A stretch of DNA of 64,000 nt from Nematostella vectensis (taxonomy: Eukaryota; Cnidaria; Anthozoa; Actiniaria; Edwardsiidae), in NCBI RefSeq assembly GCF_932526225.1, contig NC_064034.1, positions 18,350,927 through 18,414,926 on the forward strand. Reading direction: 5' to 3'. A program made the position numbers and the translations under genes. The notes beneath the pieces were generated by a model that saw only the letters and a list, made by a program, of their open reading frames with translations, did not search any database and was not told the DNA's origin. This document shows positions 53,292 to 64,000 of this stretch, piece after piece (the stretch's first letter is position 1; every line of letters begins with the position of its first letter).

Positions 53292-56200
53292 ATGTCCGAG
53301 ATACGGAAGCCGTTGGTAGCGAGGAGAAAGGGCTCAAACTCAAGCCTGACCTCACTGCGATCAAACGTTTCTTTTTCTGATAACGTGAGGCGCGAAACGA
53401 CGACCAAATTCGATAATTTTATGAAGGAGTGCAGAGCAGCCTATTTATCTGTGCTGCCAAGCACGAGCGAGAAGATTACCTCGACAGAAGAGTTGATGCA
53501 AGGTAAGCATTAAAATAACAAATCAACATAAATTTCTAACCAGTGTGCAGCAAATACAAAATGTCAAGTTACTGTTGTTCTTACTACTTTGATTAACATA
53601 TTATTAACTTTTATTCTACTAGCGCTACAGTTTGGAGGTAGAAATCCCTCGAGAAAAGTCATGGAAAAATATTGGAAAACAAATACAGGTATACAACGAT
53701 CTATTTTGCTTGTATTTTTTAGAATTTTTTTTTTTGCTCACAACATCTATACAGTAAAAACTCATAACTTTGCTTATTTTAGTTTTTTTTAAAATACTAC
53801 ATTTGGTACAATTGTATAATCCAACTCCAATTTTGAAGGTCCCTTTTTTAAAGCGAGCTCCATGTATATAAGTAATTTTAATATATTCCGGATTTTAAGT
53901 AACATTTACAATATAAATGTAAGTGTGACTTAGATAAGCTTACTTTGCTAATATTTTTCAAAGTTGCTAGGTCCATCATTTTAATTACATACCATACATA
54001 CATACATACATTTTATTAAAGGTCCCTTATGCAGGGCTATTCTGCATCAATATTACAAAAACAGACATAGCAAAAACTGAACAAATAGAAAAAAGAAAAG
54101 GAAAAAAATTAATTACAAACAAGATAATATTTATTTACAACATGCTTTGATTTCTGCAAAGTGTTTTTTCACACTTTTTTTAACTGTCTTATTTCTTTGA
54201 TGTTCTTGAAATTGTCTGGGATAGAGTTATATAACTTTGCGCCACGAGAAGCGAAGAAACGCTGTCCTGTTTTTAATCTACATTTTGGTAGATCTAGGGA
54301 CAGATGATTTCTAGTCCTGCATCCAGAGACACTGAATCTGTTACAGAAGAGGCTACACAAGTAGGGTGGGGCAAGCGAAATTCTACATTTGTGTACCATG
54401 TTAGTACTGATAGCTGGTTTGGAACACTAAGCCAGCCTAGCGACTTGCGTCCAGCTGATACATGATCATACTTCTTTAGCCCTAACACTATTCTACACGC
54501 AAAGTTTTTGATGCACTGAATATAGCTATCTATGGTATGGTAACATTTGAACTGACTCCGTGGCTCCTGGCTCATTGAGTTTATTTCAGACTAAAGTACA
54601 GTAGATATCTATGCTAAGGTAATATCTGAACTGGCTCTGTTGCTCCGTGGCTCATTTAGTTTATTCCAGACTAAAGTTCAGTAGATATCTATGCTAAGGT
54701 AATATCTGAACTGGCTCTGTTGCTCCGTGGCTCATTTAGTTTATTCCAGACTAAAGTTCAGTAGATATCTATGCTAAGGTAATATCTGAACTGGCTCTGT
54801 TGCTCCCTGGCTCATTTAGTTTATTCCAGACTAAAGTACAGTAGATATCTATGCTAAGGTAATATCTGAACTGGCTCTGTTGCTCCGTGGCTCATTTAGT
54901 TTATTCCAGACTTAAGTACAGTAGATATCTATGCTAAGGTAATATCTGAACTGGCTCTGTTGCTCCGTGGCTCATTTAGTTTATTCCAGACTTAAGTACA
55001 GTAGATATCTAAGGTAATATCTGAACTGGCTCTGTTGCTCCCTGGCTCATTTAGTTTATTCCAGACTAAAGTACAGTAGATATCTATGCTAAGGTAATAT
55101 CTGAACTGGCTCTGTTGCTCTGTGGCTCCATGTTCATTTAATTAATTCCAGACCATACTTACAGTTTTTCTCTCAGGTAACCATTTTTAACTAGATAAAG
55201 ACTGTCTCAGCATGACCATTCGAAGAAAGATAGTCTGACCCAGCATTAAATCCAAACCCTAACCATTTAAAGGTCATTACATTAATTGTAGGAATTTAAG
55301 AAAGTCTCAAGTGTAGTATGAAGTTAGTCATATAGTGAGTATTACATTTTAATAACTATGCAGAGTCAACATGTCATCTCGTCAATCCTGACTCAAGTGT
55401 AGAACAAAGCTAGTCATATAGTGAGTATTACATTTTTAAGACTACGCGTCAACCTGTCCTCACTTATATCATGGCTCAAGTGTAGAACAAAGCTAGTCAT
55501 AGAGTGAGTCTACATTTTTATAACTACGCATCAACCTATCTTCGCGTCTATCCTGGCTCATAAATGGATGTGTAGACGGTACAAATGTTCATGCGTAGGC
55601 AGGTCAACACGCAAGGTAACTTGAGGCGAATGGGTATTTTAGCCATACCCTAACCCTAACCTGCTAATCCTAACCCTAACTCAAACTTGTTTATTATATT
55701 TGATGAGTGTTATAGTTATGTTATTATAACTTCTAGGAATTCTGCCAAATATACTAGTTGTAATTAATCATAGAACAACAGTGAGCAATGTTTTCTCCTT
55801 CAAATTAAAATTAGAAGCACGTGTAAAAATGATTGACAATTATCCATTGTTTGCAATTTGCGTCGCAGCATTTGTACGGGTGTTTTACGCTTTGACATGT
55901 TATGTCAAAACTCTACTGTTTAATGTGCGGATAAGTAACAAATGTAAAATAAAGAATTTAAATATTGAATGTATTTTGACATTGAAATTGAATGCATTAT
56001 ATTAAGATTATCAAAGTCTGTGCAGTTGCCTTTAAAATTTGATTTGATTTAAGAAAAAAAAATATATTTCCCAACAAGCTTTGAACCTGTGACTCACACA
56101 ACGGAGCTTCAGGACTAAGAGCCCACATGCTATACCACTTTGCCACCGTTACATTCTAGCTAAATTTATTAATTGATTTATGTGTTGCAGACAACTAAAA

Positions 56201-59200
56201 CCATAGTGATACGGAGCTAGACGGAGCCATGGAGCCAAGTGATTGTATAACTTTATAACCAAACTAATGCACATTTAAATTTTATAAATTCGTAAGTTGG
56301 ATTACATATATAGTAATAAGTGCAGAACACTAATACCTTAAATATAAATATTTTATTTAATATTTAATATATGCATTTTTAAAACCGAGCCACAGAGCCA
56401 GTGTCACTACATATAGCTTTAAAATTAGATTGGATTCTACAGTTTAGCCCTACTTTTATAAAGCATTTCATTTGAAAAAAAATACTATATTAACATGAGA
56501 TTATTATTTTTTGCCTCACCAGACAATATAACCTACAATGATTTTTGTGACATCATGAGAAAAGAGAGACCAACTTCCAAGGAAACTCTTCTAAAAGCTT
56601 TCAAGAAAATAGATGTTAATGGTGATGGTTTTATTACCTTCGACGAACTGTTTAAAATGCTGACAACAGTGAGTAAAAACCTCCCCTCATTTTTCTATGC
56701 TTAGGCCGGCATTTTATTAGTAAAGTAAGCAGAAACAGTGAATATGCAAGAATGGCGTGAGGGTAATTTTAATTGTTTGTTGTAATGGGTAATTGTTTAA
56801 AAAAATTATTTCAAAATGACACTGGTTTAGTACTCCTGTAACCCCTTTAAAGTTTACAACCGATCTGATCTTTGCACACATGATCACCTATCACTTCTAG
56901 TGTGCACCATCTGAAACAAGAATTAGATTTTAACAATTGGCAAGGTGTGACACAGGTGCAAATTAAATCACAGTTTTGGGGGTTACAAAATCTAAAAAAA
57001 CTGTATTTGCAAACCACTCTATTTTGTATATATGAGGTCAGTCTTATTTGATGTCTAAAGGCCTGGCTAAACATTCAAACATGTTTGTCAAACATTGAAA
57101 TCAAACTCCCATACGAGCATGTACAAGCACACTTTTTTCGTTATGATTAGTTATGATTACGTGAGAAATAAAAGGATTTGGAACTAAAATACTATGATAT
57201 ATGCAAATAGTGCACAAACATGTAAGGTCTGTAACAGAACTTATTCCTTTATAGTTCAAAAATTATGGGTGCATTCTTGAAAGTCAACCTTACATAGAAA
57301 ACATCTAACATAAGATTTAATAAAAAGATTACATCCACATGTTTTAAAACTTTAAAAAAAGTTTTTGATAAAAGCAGCTTTTTCTGATGTCTGTAACGCT
57401 AACAAAACTTAAATTTAAAAATTAGAAGATAAATAAAGCTATATAGATATATTATACCTTTACTTATTTTTTTAACATGGCCATCTAAATTTGATATAGA
57501 CTTAACTAAAAAAACACAAGTATAATTTAAACACTTAAATGCAATAAAAATAAAATGAAAATTGAAAATGTGTTCCAAATGTAACGTTGGTTTAAGTATA
57601 ATACAAAGTATGCCGCCATCCCCACACACGATTCAATTCAACTCGACAACTCGAACTCAAATCTATTAACCACACTCGAACTGATTCGCAGCATATGTTG
57701 TATCGTCCATGTACTGTACCTATTTCCAAAACAATAGGTTTGACATGTTCGATTCCATGTATCCCTTAAGCCTTACCTCCCTTGTGAAAATAGGATAAGA
57801 CCATCTTTATCACCCTGGAAAGGAAAAGCCTTGCTAAAGCATAATTCACAAGTGTTTTGCTCTTCTTCTTTCACTACCATATTTACCCCTGTTACACACA
57901 CTCATTTACTCCAAAGTGATCATCATAAGCTGCATACTTCTTCTTAATTAAACCAAACCTTGTAGTCTTGTAAATCTACAGTTTGATGTCTAACTAATTG
58001 CAACAAAAAGAAAGTCTGTGCAAGATTTCTAAAAATCACTTTGTGGGAACACCCAAAACGAGAGGGAAATATCTCTGCTGGCACTTGGAGAGTTCTCTGG
58101 TGAAGCTGTCCTTCACCTTTCTTGGTTTTAAGGCATTCTTTTGAAAAGCAGGGTTGCCAGGAAATAGTAATTAAAGGGATATAATTATTCAATGTTTTTA
58201 TGTTTAATCAAGGGTACGAGTTTGTTCGACTAAATTCTGATAATAAAACCATGAAGTCATCTCCAAACCTTCTGAACAGATTTTTAGTAGAAAATGCTCC
58301 TTGTGAGCCTTTTTCCTTGGTGGCCTCAAGAAAGAAAACGTAAAAAAACTTGAATATAGAAGATAAAATGTGATATTGTCCCATGGTTGATCTAGAACTT
58401 TTTAAAGGCATTTTATGGCCTCTAAGGACAATCACTCCTGATGACAATGATATTTGAATGTATCAAAACAGTGCACTTAAAGTTATACGTTACCATAAGT
58501 TTAATTTATAACGATAAGAAAAAGAAAATCCTCTGTTATTGTTAAGCTAAAATTTTTAGTTGTCAAAAACGACCATTAGTGCGTTTTGCCTTCTTTGTAT
58601 CCACCAGCTGCGTTCAATTTCAGTCTCGTACTTCCTGGAAAAAACACACATAAAACACAGGCCTTTTTACTACGGGCTTTTATAAGTTGCTCGTGAGAGT
58701 AGTATCCAAAATTCATTTTTAAGTGGAAAACATTTTTAAGTAGAAAACGATGAACGACTCTGTCCCGTCAAACACTTCTTTCACTGGCGACGAGGCGTGT
58801 GCCAATAATCAAGCACAGTTAATGTCACTCCTTGGGAATAGTCCTACTGCACGTTCGACGTTCGTTGCAATTGTCGCCACATCTGCTCCAGCTTCTATTC
58901 TTTGTGTTCTTTTTAACGGAGCGATAATAACAGCAGTCTAACTGACACGGCAACTTCGAGAACTCAACCAAATGCTAGGTTTGGTGTGTTTGGTGATGTC
59001 CGATCAGTTAGTAGGTGCGTTGGCCTTTCCTCTTCATATCACCGTAATAGTAAACAATCTTATTAGAGGTCATTTGGCCTGTGTCATGGGTGCCTTGGAC
59101 ACCACGATTACTCTCTGCATGGGACTTCGACTAGCGTGTCTCACTGCCCTAAACGTGGAACGATTCCTTGCAATCCGGTTTCCATACTGGTACAATAGCG

Positions 59201-62200
59201 TATGACCAATACAATCTTCATCAGCAGTCTGTGTCTCGCAGACATAGCCATTTGCACTTCGCTGCTTCTTGTGAAGTATGAGCTTGATCTAGCTACTAGG
59301 ATAACTGCGTCGCTAGCCCTTACACTTGCATTACGTCTAGTGATGTGGGGCTGTTCTATTGCAGTATACGTTATCGCGCGAAAACATCAGAAACTTCTAG
59401 CTGTCGCCCCCGCTACCGCCGACGAAGTAGCTATAGAGGAGCGCAAAAATAAATGGCGAGAGGCAAAGCACGCATTGGTCCTATGCACCATAACATTGCT
59501 AAACTTTGTTTCTGTTGTTTGCTTGTCTAACCTACATGGAGTAGGTGCCGGCATGATCAACTCTTCAAGTGCGCAGTTTACGGTTATCGCCGCTCCCCTT
59601 GGCATTCTACTTGGTAACATGCTGTCAGTAGTGAACCCATGCGTGTACGGCTTTAGCCTTCAGAAAATTAGGAATTCGCTGAAAGAGTTGTTTTGTTAGG
59701 GCAAAACTGAAGCAAGCCTCGTAAACATCGATGGCAGCTTCAACTAACCCGCGAGATAAATGGGTACTTATACAAGTTCACTGAGAGAGGATTTAGTAAA
59801 GTAGGAAAGGGTGTTTAGGCAACCTTGAGGAAAAAACACCTTGAGGGAAAATCACATGAACGCGCCCTCTCTTAATGATCCTAAACTGTAAATAGTAATC
59901 CATTTTCACCGATATATTTGTCGCTTATTGCCTCTGCGTTATTAGGTTATGGGAAACCGATTTTAACGAGGCAATGAGCAGCAAAAAGTGGTAAGACTAG
60001 GTGTTCTGTGCTACGTCGCCGAAGGGGAGGTGGGAGGGTCGAAAATCCTGCGTGAGTTACCGGCTTGCGTAGATTTCTGAAAAGGCCTTGAATTTATATA
60101 TGGAGCTGCTTAAATACTCTAGCGAGCTGACGTGGCGACTCACAAGCTGCATGCTAATGTCCCCAGGGAGGGGCAAGTTCATCTGATAACGCACGTTCAT
60201 TTCCTCATTAGCTCGTTATGATAAATTGATAAATGCGCAGTTTTATCTTTAGATCAAGCCCAAATCAAGCCTCTTCTTCATTCTGGTATTTATCGTAAGG
60301 CCAATCACGCTGCCATTTTATGCTCCCCCTCAATGACGAGCCGCACAAAGCACCCATTGCCATCCGCTAATTCAAGCGAGGAACCAAGATCTTTTCAATC
60401 AAATATCGTCAATAACATATCAGACTTTATTCGTAGATTGGCATTTTGAAGTTTCCTTGCAAACAAACCGATGTATTTTTAATTATAAACAATAACATGC
60501 GAGTGGCTGATAGACATTCTTTTAGCTCGTGTTAAGCCCGGGCTTAACAGATTTCCTAAGGCCCCTTTTAACAGCATGATAAGACTAAAACCAGCATCAA
60601 CTTAAGTAAATTTTTAATCGAAAGTTTGTTAAAGGATTAAGCTTAAAGTAAAAAGAAAATACCCCCAATGCACGCAGTACATGCAAGCGTTTAAAAAAGC
60701 TGGAGATCTCAGGCGTGCGTCTCCGGTCAAAGCTCGGGTGACCGCCACGTCTTCACGATTTGAATACCCGTGTAACCTTTGTTTTTAAGGCTTTTGTTAG
60801 CGCCCTCCTCCGAGTGAGAGCAATTGCGCTAGCAATCACGTTTAGAGATTACAAGCAGATTGTTTTTAGATTTTACGTTTTTTTTACACACTTTTTCTTG
60901 CATTATTAATTTTCCTTAAACAAGCGTGGGAGTGCCGCTTTAAGAACCCGTTTATTGTAAAGGGATGGCTTAGATATCAAATAGAATGAAACATTTTTCT
61001 TTGTTCGCTGGAGACTGAATTGAATTATTGAAATTCAGGAAATAAGGGGGAAAATAAAGCTTGTTTTATTGGTTATCCAATGATTTTCTTTGTAATTTTA
61101 CACATATTACAAGTTAGGCCACTTTATAAAATTCGCCCGCGAAAAAACAAGCAACCATTCGTGGTTATTGCACTCGTGATTTTCTGTGCGTTAATTTTCC
61201 AGCACTTTAATGCTTTTTTTCTTCTCCTCACCAATTCATAGATATATGAAATTAAACTATATCTTTATTTATAGAAAAAACACGCAAACTTCCGTTTCAT
61301 CCCTACAAGCCTGTTACGTGGTTGCCCACTTATCAGGGGATTAACTCAAGATGTATCCCGCCAGCGCATAGCCAGGATTTTTAACAGGAGGGGCCCAAAA
61401 GGGACTTTCAAGGCATTTTCTCCTGTATTTTAGATAATGTCCCATACATTTACTGTATTTTTGGTTGCTAAAAGGAGGGGGGGCGGGCCCCCTAGGCCAA
61501 CCCCCTGGCTACGCCCCTGCCCGCCCTACACCTGTGTATGAAACGCCTACACTCACGCATTATAAAATGAAACAACATATTTCTGCTTAACAAGAAACTT
61601 CTTTTTAGAAAAATTCAACGTTACAATTCAATTTTACAATGGTGAAAATGAAAAGTTTGAAAGGGGCGGTCGTATCCCTTTTATAACGAATCCTCGTGTT
61701 TAAAGCCGTATTCACACCAGTTTACTTCACCAAATTAGGTAGCAATCGCAGATGATTTTCAATGGAAAAAGCGAAGAATATTTAAAATTTGAGAAAGCAG
61801 TGTGTCTGTTCGACGTTTCTTTGAGGATGTGTTAAATAGCGCGGATTCTAATAGATTCCGTTTTAACAAGTAAATAGGATGACCCTTTTTTGTCTCACAT
61901 TTAACAGAAAGGCGAAAGAATGACCAAGTCTGAAGTGCAATCTATTCTTGACGAGGCAGACTATAATCACGATGGCAAACTGGATTATAACGAGGTACTA
62001 GATTACCCACATTCATGGGAGCGGGGCGCGCGCTACCGTGGCCACCTTTAGAGGTTCAGAAATCAAACGAGGATGGGAGAAACATACTCTCCTTCTTAAT
62101 ATATTATCCCCCCCCAATCCGTGCCAACACGACTATAAACACACCAAGAATATTGTTTTTGTCCTGTGCTCTTCATAACCGCAAAAACAAAGGATGCGAG

Positions 62201-63990
62201 AAATGTACTATTTGATTCATCTACTTCTCAAGCCAACCAGCGTGAAAAAAAAGCTTTTTAGTGGTCATAAAAGCACGATAAAAACATCCAATATTTCGAT
62301 TGAATCTCTGAATCTTGCTGGCCCAAGTAGCGCGAGTCGCATTATTAAGGGGGTCTGGGGCTGAATGGGCAGTTTCTGTAATCTTGTACTGACCCCGTTT
62401 CCCAAATTGCAGTCTAAATTTTAAAATTCGAAAAACGTTGTATTTTATAGAAAGTAGTCTTTATGATATTTTGATATTTTGGCTTCCAGTTCTGCAATAT
62501 GATAATGTCAACCTCTGAAAGCTGTGTCCAAAAAAGCATGGACAAGTTTGGTTTGTCTGAGCAAGAAAAGAAGTCATCTTCTTCGTCTTCTTCAAGTCGA
62601 AAAGGGTTAAAGTCTGAAAACCGCATCGCCTCTAGCCCTTTATCAAAAGAAAACTCCCCAAGGAAGGAACAAAACACAGATATCGAAGAACCTCGAAATT
62701 TAAAGGTAATGTGTAATACTCACAAATCAGCTTACTGGTATTAGGATGGCTTTTTTTCACTCCAAAAGGCCCATCTCCAATCATAATGGCCATTGCATGT
62801 GATGAACGCCAGAACACAATGTTATTGATGTTAAACTGAGACACAATAGCTTCAACCCCTGCTTTAGTTGTTGTAAAGACAATAGCTAGTAAGCAATTGT
62901 CTCATATACACCTCTTAACCAACTCTAAACTATGAGCTTGCATTTCAGAGTTGGTCAAATTCCCAGAGCAAAGGAAGCTTCTTTGTTGAGCAAGGAGGCG
63001 GTATCTCCAGCCATCACTACACTCTTGTTATTCCAAAAGATACCCAGTTATGGCTTACAATTCAGTCAATGCCTTCAAAATCTGGTACAATATGCTCTTG
63101 GCTTTCCTAAAGTTTGTTGTGTCTATTTGTTTTGTTGGCCAGCCCTTTTTATACACATTGTTTCGATCACTTGTAGCGATGTGCGCTTCGCTTGTAGGGT
63201 CTTAGGGCCGGTCTAAATCTGCTGAATATTTTAATGAGGATCATGTTGAAGGAAAGTGAATGCACTCGACAGCTCTTTTTTATAAACTGAAATTATAGTC
63301 CATAGTCCTAGTGTGTAACTGCTGTTATTCAAAACTCTCATAAGTATAAAAAAAAATAATCATCATCATCATCATCAGCAGCAGCAGCAGCATCGTACTT
63401 TAGGAATGTGATTGAGCCGTCTTTTATTACAGGATGCATTGAAACTCGCAATGATTCAAGCGGATTTTGTTTGCTCCTGAAATGTATATATCATTTTATC
63501 ATGAGTTCACGCGTGTCGCAATTCGGATAAAAAGACCTTAACCTTTTATCGACCTAAACAACAATTTGGATAGAACGATTGTTGATCCCACAATGACTAA
63601 ATGTTTAGGCAATGTATCTTTTGTCTTACAGCGACTACAGACCTCCGCTTGGTGGACATGTGTGTCTTTATTGTGGAAAAGAATTCTGGAGAACTAGTTA
63701 CCTTCACTGAGTCGAGGCTGGGCCAGGTATGCAAGCTAGAGTACATATGCTATATTTTGCTTCTTTTGCAGCAAATATTGTTTATTATCGTCAGAAGTAT
63801 TGATGTTTTCTGTTTTTTGTGTGTGTGTGTTTAGAAATATTGTGTGCAGTGTCAGCTAAATAGAGGCAAATACCAGCTTCTGACCTTCACTACTGGTTGT
63901 CGTCTCCTGCCCAGGAAGTATGAGCCCACCAAACAGGCCAAGCTTGTCCAGGGTACAGGTGAAGACATGAAGCTCACTAGCACATTCCGG
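53292..63990 (+). CDS. EFCAB7: EFCAB7-like EF-hand protein, 3' end outside window
   Basis: Exons seen: 53292-53502 (ATG, MSEIRKPLVARRKG; CRAAYLSVLPS), 53623-53688 (QFGGRNPSRKVMEKYW), 56523-56668 (FCDIMRKERPTSKETLLKAF and the EF-hand loop DVNGDGFITFDE), 61908-61994 (loop DYNHDGKLDYNE), 62490-62705 (Ser-rich), 63632-63726 (MCVFIVEKN, VTFTESRLGQ) and 63835-63989 (TTGCRLLPRKYEP). The order and blocks match EFCAB7, a ciliary-base protein that works with IQCE and the EVC-EVC2 complex in Hedgehog signalling of vertebrates. Both EF-hand loops retain acidic residues at positions 1, 5 and 12, so calcium binding is likely. At least one exon between 62706 and 63631 is probably missing from this list. The intron 56669-61907 holds a GPCR pseudogene. 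Confidence 0.9.
53990..54575 (-). mobile_element. 3' end of a second non-LTR retrotransposon (LINE)
   Basis: Minus-strand frames 54575-54294 and 54399-54169 give a typical LINE C-terminus: NFACRIVLGLKKYDHVSAGR, SLGWLSVPNQL, then CRTRNHLSLDLPKCRLKTGQ and FASRGAKLYNSIPDNFKNIK. A frameshift near 54400 separates them. The 3' end lies near 53990 with a (ATGT)n tail. 5'-truncated at about 54575, where a tandem array begins. Inserted in an EFCAB7 intron. Confidence 0.85.
54531..55140. repeat. 80-bp tandem array next to the LINE
   Basis: Seven to eight copies of an 80-bp unit containing GTAGATATCTATGCTAAGGT and GCTCATTTAGTTTATTCCAG; unit starts at 54601, 54681, 54761, 54841, 54921, 55001 and about 55075. 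The first, most diverged copy overlaps the broken 5' end of the LINE. Confidence 0.92.
55303..55562. repeat. Tandem repeat, about 85-90 bp, three copies
   Basis: Three diverged copies share CTCAAGTGTAG, AGCTAGTCATA-GTGAGT and CATTTT-AACTACG in order. Intronic. Confidence 0.8.
56078..56150 (-). ncRNA. tRNA-like sequence (tRNA-derived SINE head or tRNA pseudogene)
   Basis: On the minus strand an A-box-like TGGTATAGCATGTGGG is followed about 40 bases later by a B-box-like GGTTCAAAGC, and a T-rich stretch follows. The anticodon arm is poorly paired, so it is not a good functional tRNA. Could be the head of a SINE. Confidence 0.45.
58750..59699 (+). pseudogene. Intronless rhodopsin-class GPCR, stop and frameshift
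   Basis: ATG at 58750; N-terminus with Asn-X-Ser/Thr sites (MNDSVPSNTSF), TM1 (ATSAPASILCVLFNGAIITA), then TAA at 58939-58941. The frame continues through TM2 and TM3 with the DRY-position motif NVERFLAIRFPYWYN, a frameshift near 59200, and TM4-TM7 ending NMLSVVNPCVYGFSLQKI (NPxxY position NPCVY) and a stop at 59697-59699. It fits class A receptors, which are numerous and often single-exon in sea anemones. Ligand unknown. It sits in an EFCAB7 intron on the same strand. With only two lesions it is a recent pseudogene or has assembly errors. Confidence 0.82.
61262..61345 (-). ncRNA. Degenerate hammerhead ribozyme copy
   Basis: Same family as 42590-42722. On the minus strand: stem I AUCCC (61341-61337), CUGAUAA (expected CUGAUGA), stem II GUGG-GCAA-CCAC intact, GUAAC (expected GAAAC), AGGCUUGUA, stem I GGGAU (61303-61299). 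The change from U-A to C-G in stem I is compensatory, but two invariant core residues are altered, so it should be inactive. Flanking sequence up to about 61570 also matches the first copy. Confidence 0.75.
61362..61519. repeat. Small inverted-repeat insertion inside the ribozyme repeat
   Basis: Ends CAGCGCATAGCCAGG and CCTGGCTACGCCCCTG are inverted copies. CCCGC precedes it and follows it. Comparison with the related sequence near 42525-42590 shows an uninterrupted site there, supporting a 158-bp insertion with a 5-bp duplication. Confidence 0.7.
63359..63393. repeat. (ATC)n(AGC)n microsatellite
   Basis: Consecutive ATC then AGC triplets in an EFCAB7 intron. Confidence 0.9.
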
Positions 63991-64000
63991 TAAGTAGTAA

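Noticed and set aside
55650-55690. Telomere-like CCCTAA repeats
   Set aside because: Only a few imperfect copies; too short and isolated to mean a telomere or fusion site.
56078-56150. Functional tRNA gene
   Set aside because: A- and B-box resemblance is present but the anticodon and other stems do not pair well.

Overview
The window looks like a cnidarian genome, most likely a sea anemone such as Nematostella. Host genes are intron-rich with compact GT-AG introns, host DNA is AT-rich, and short inverted-repeat elements, poly(G/C) tracts and non-LTR retrotransposon tails are frequent. Species is inferred from style and protein similarity recalled from memory; no search was run.

Host layout: (1) 464-10265, minus: WDR36/UTP21-like WD40 ribosome-biogenesis gene, 22 exons recognised, C-terminus off the left edge. 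(2) 10629-11581, plus: small PIERCE-family ciliary microtubule inner protein gene, divergent from WDR36. (3) 26404-29677, minus: F-actin capping protein alpha, complete, 11 exons. (4) 30951-35906 and 41868-47148, minus: two tandem Mu-class glutathione S-transferase genes. (5) 49744-53030, minus: TBC1D25-like Rab GTPase-activating protein, divergent from (6) 53292 to the right edge, plus: EFCAB7-like EF-hand protein. A broken intronless rhodopsin-class GPCR lies in an EFCAB7 intron.

Between the PIERCE-like gene and CAPZA sits a GC-rich 13.2-kb Polinton/Maverick-like endogenous virus or transposon (12060-25275). It has terminal inverted repeats of about 430-460 bp and a 5-bp ACTGT target duplication. 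It carries a retroviral-type integrase, an SF1 helicase fused to what appears to be the end of a family B DNA polymerase, a genome-packaging-type ATPase, an HNH-like protein, a Cys-rich protein and a set of small membrane or putative virion genes. Most genes carry frameshifts or stops, and the ATPase is split by a nested 1.17-kb transposon with a TAAT duplication. The element is therefore a fossil copy, although a few small genes remain open.

The most interesting non-protein signal is a complete type I hammerhead ribozyme motif on the minus strand at 42629-42671, inside a long foldback in a GST intron. A second related copy at 61299-61341 has a compensatory change in stem I but a mutated catalytic core. 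Other repeats include two minisatellites in consecutive WDR36 introns, polypyrimidine arrays in a GST intron, an 80-bp array starting at a truncated LINE, and several MITE-like inverted repeats.
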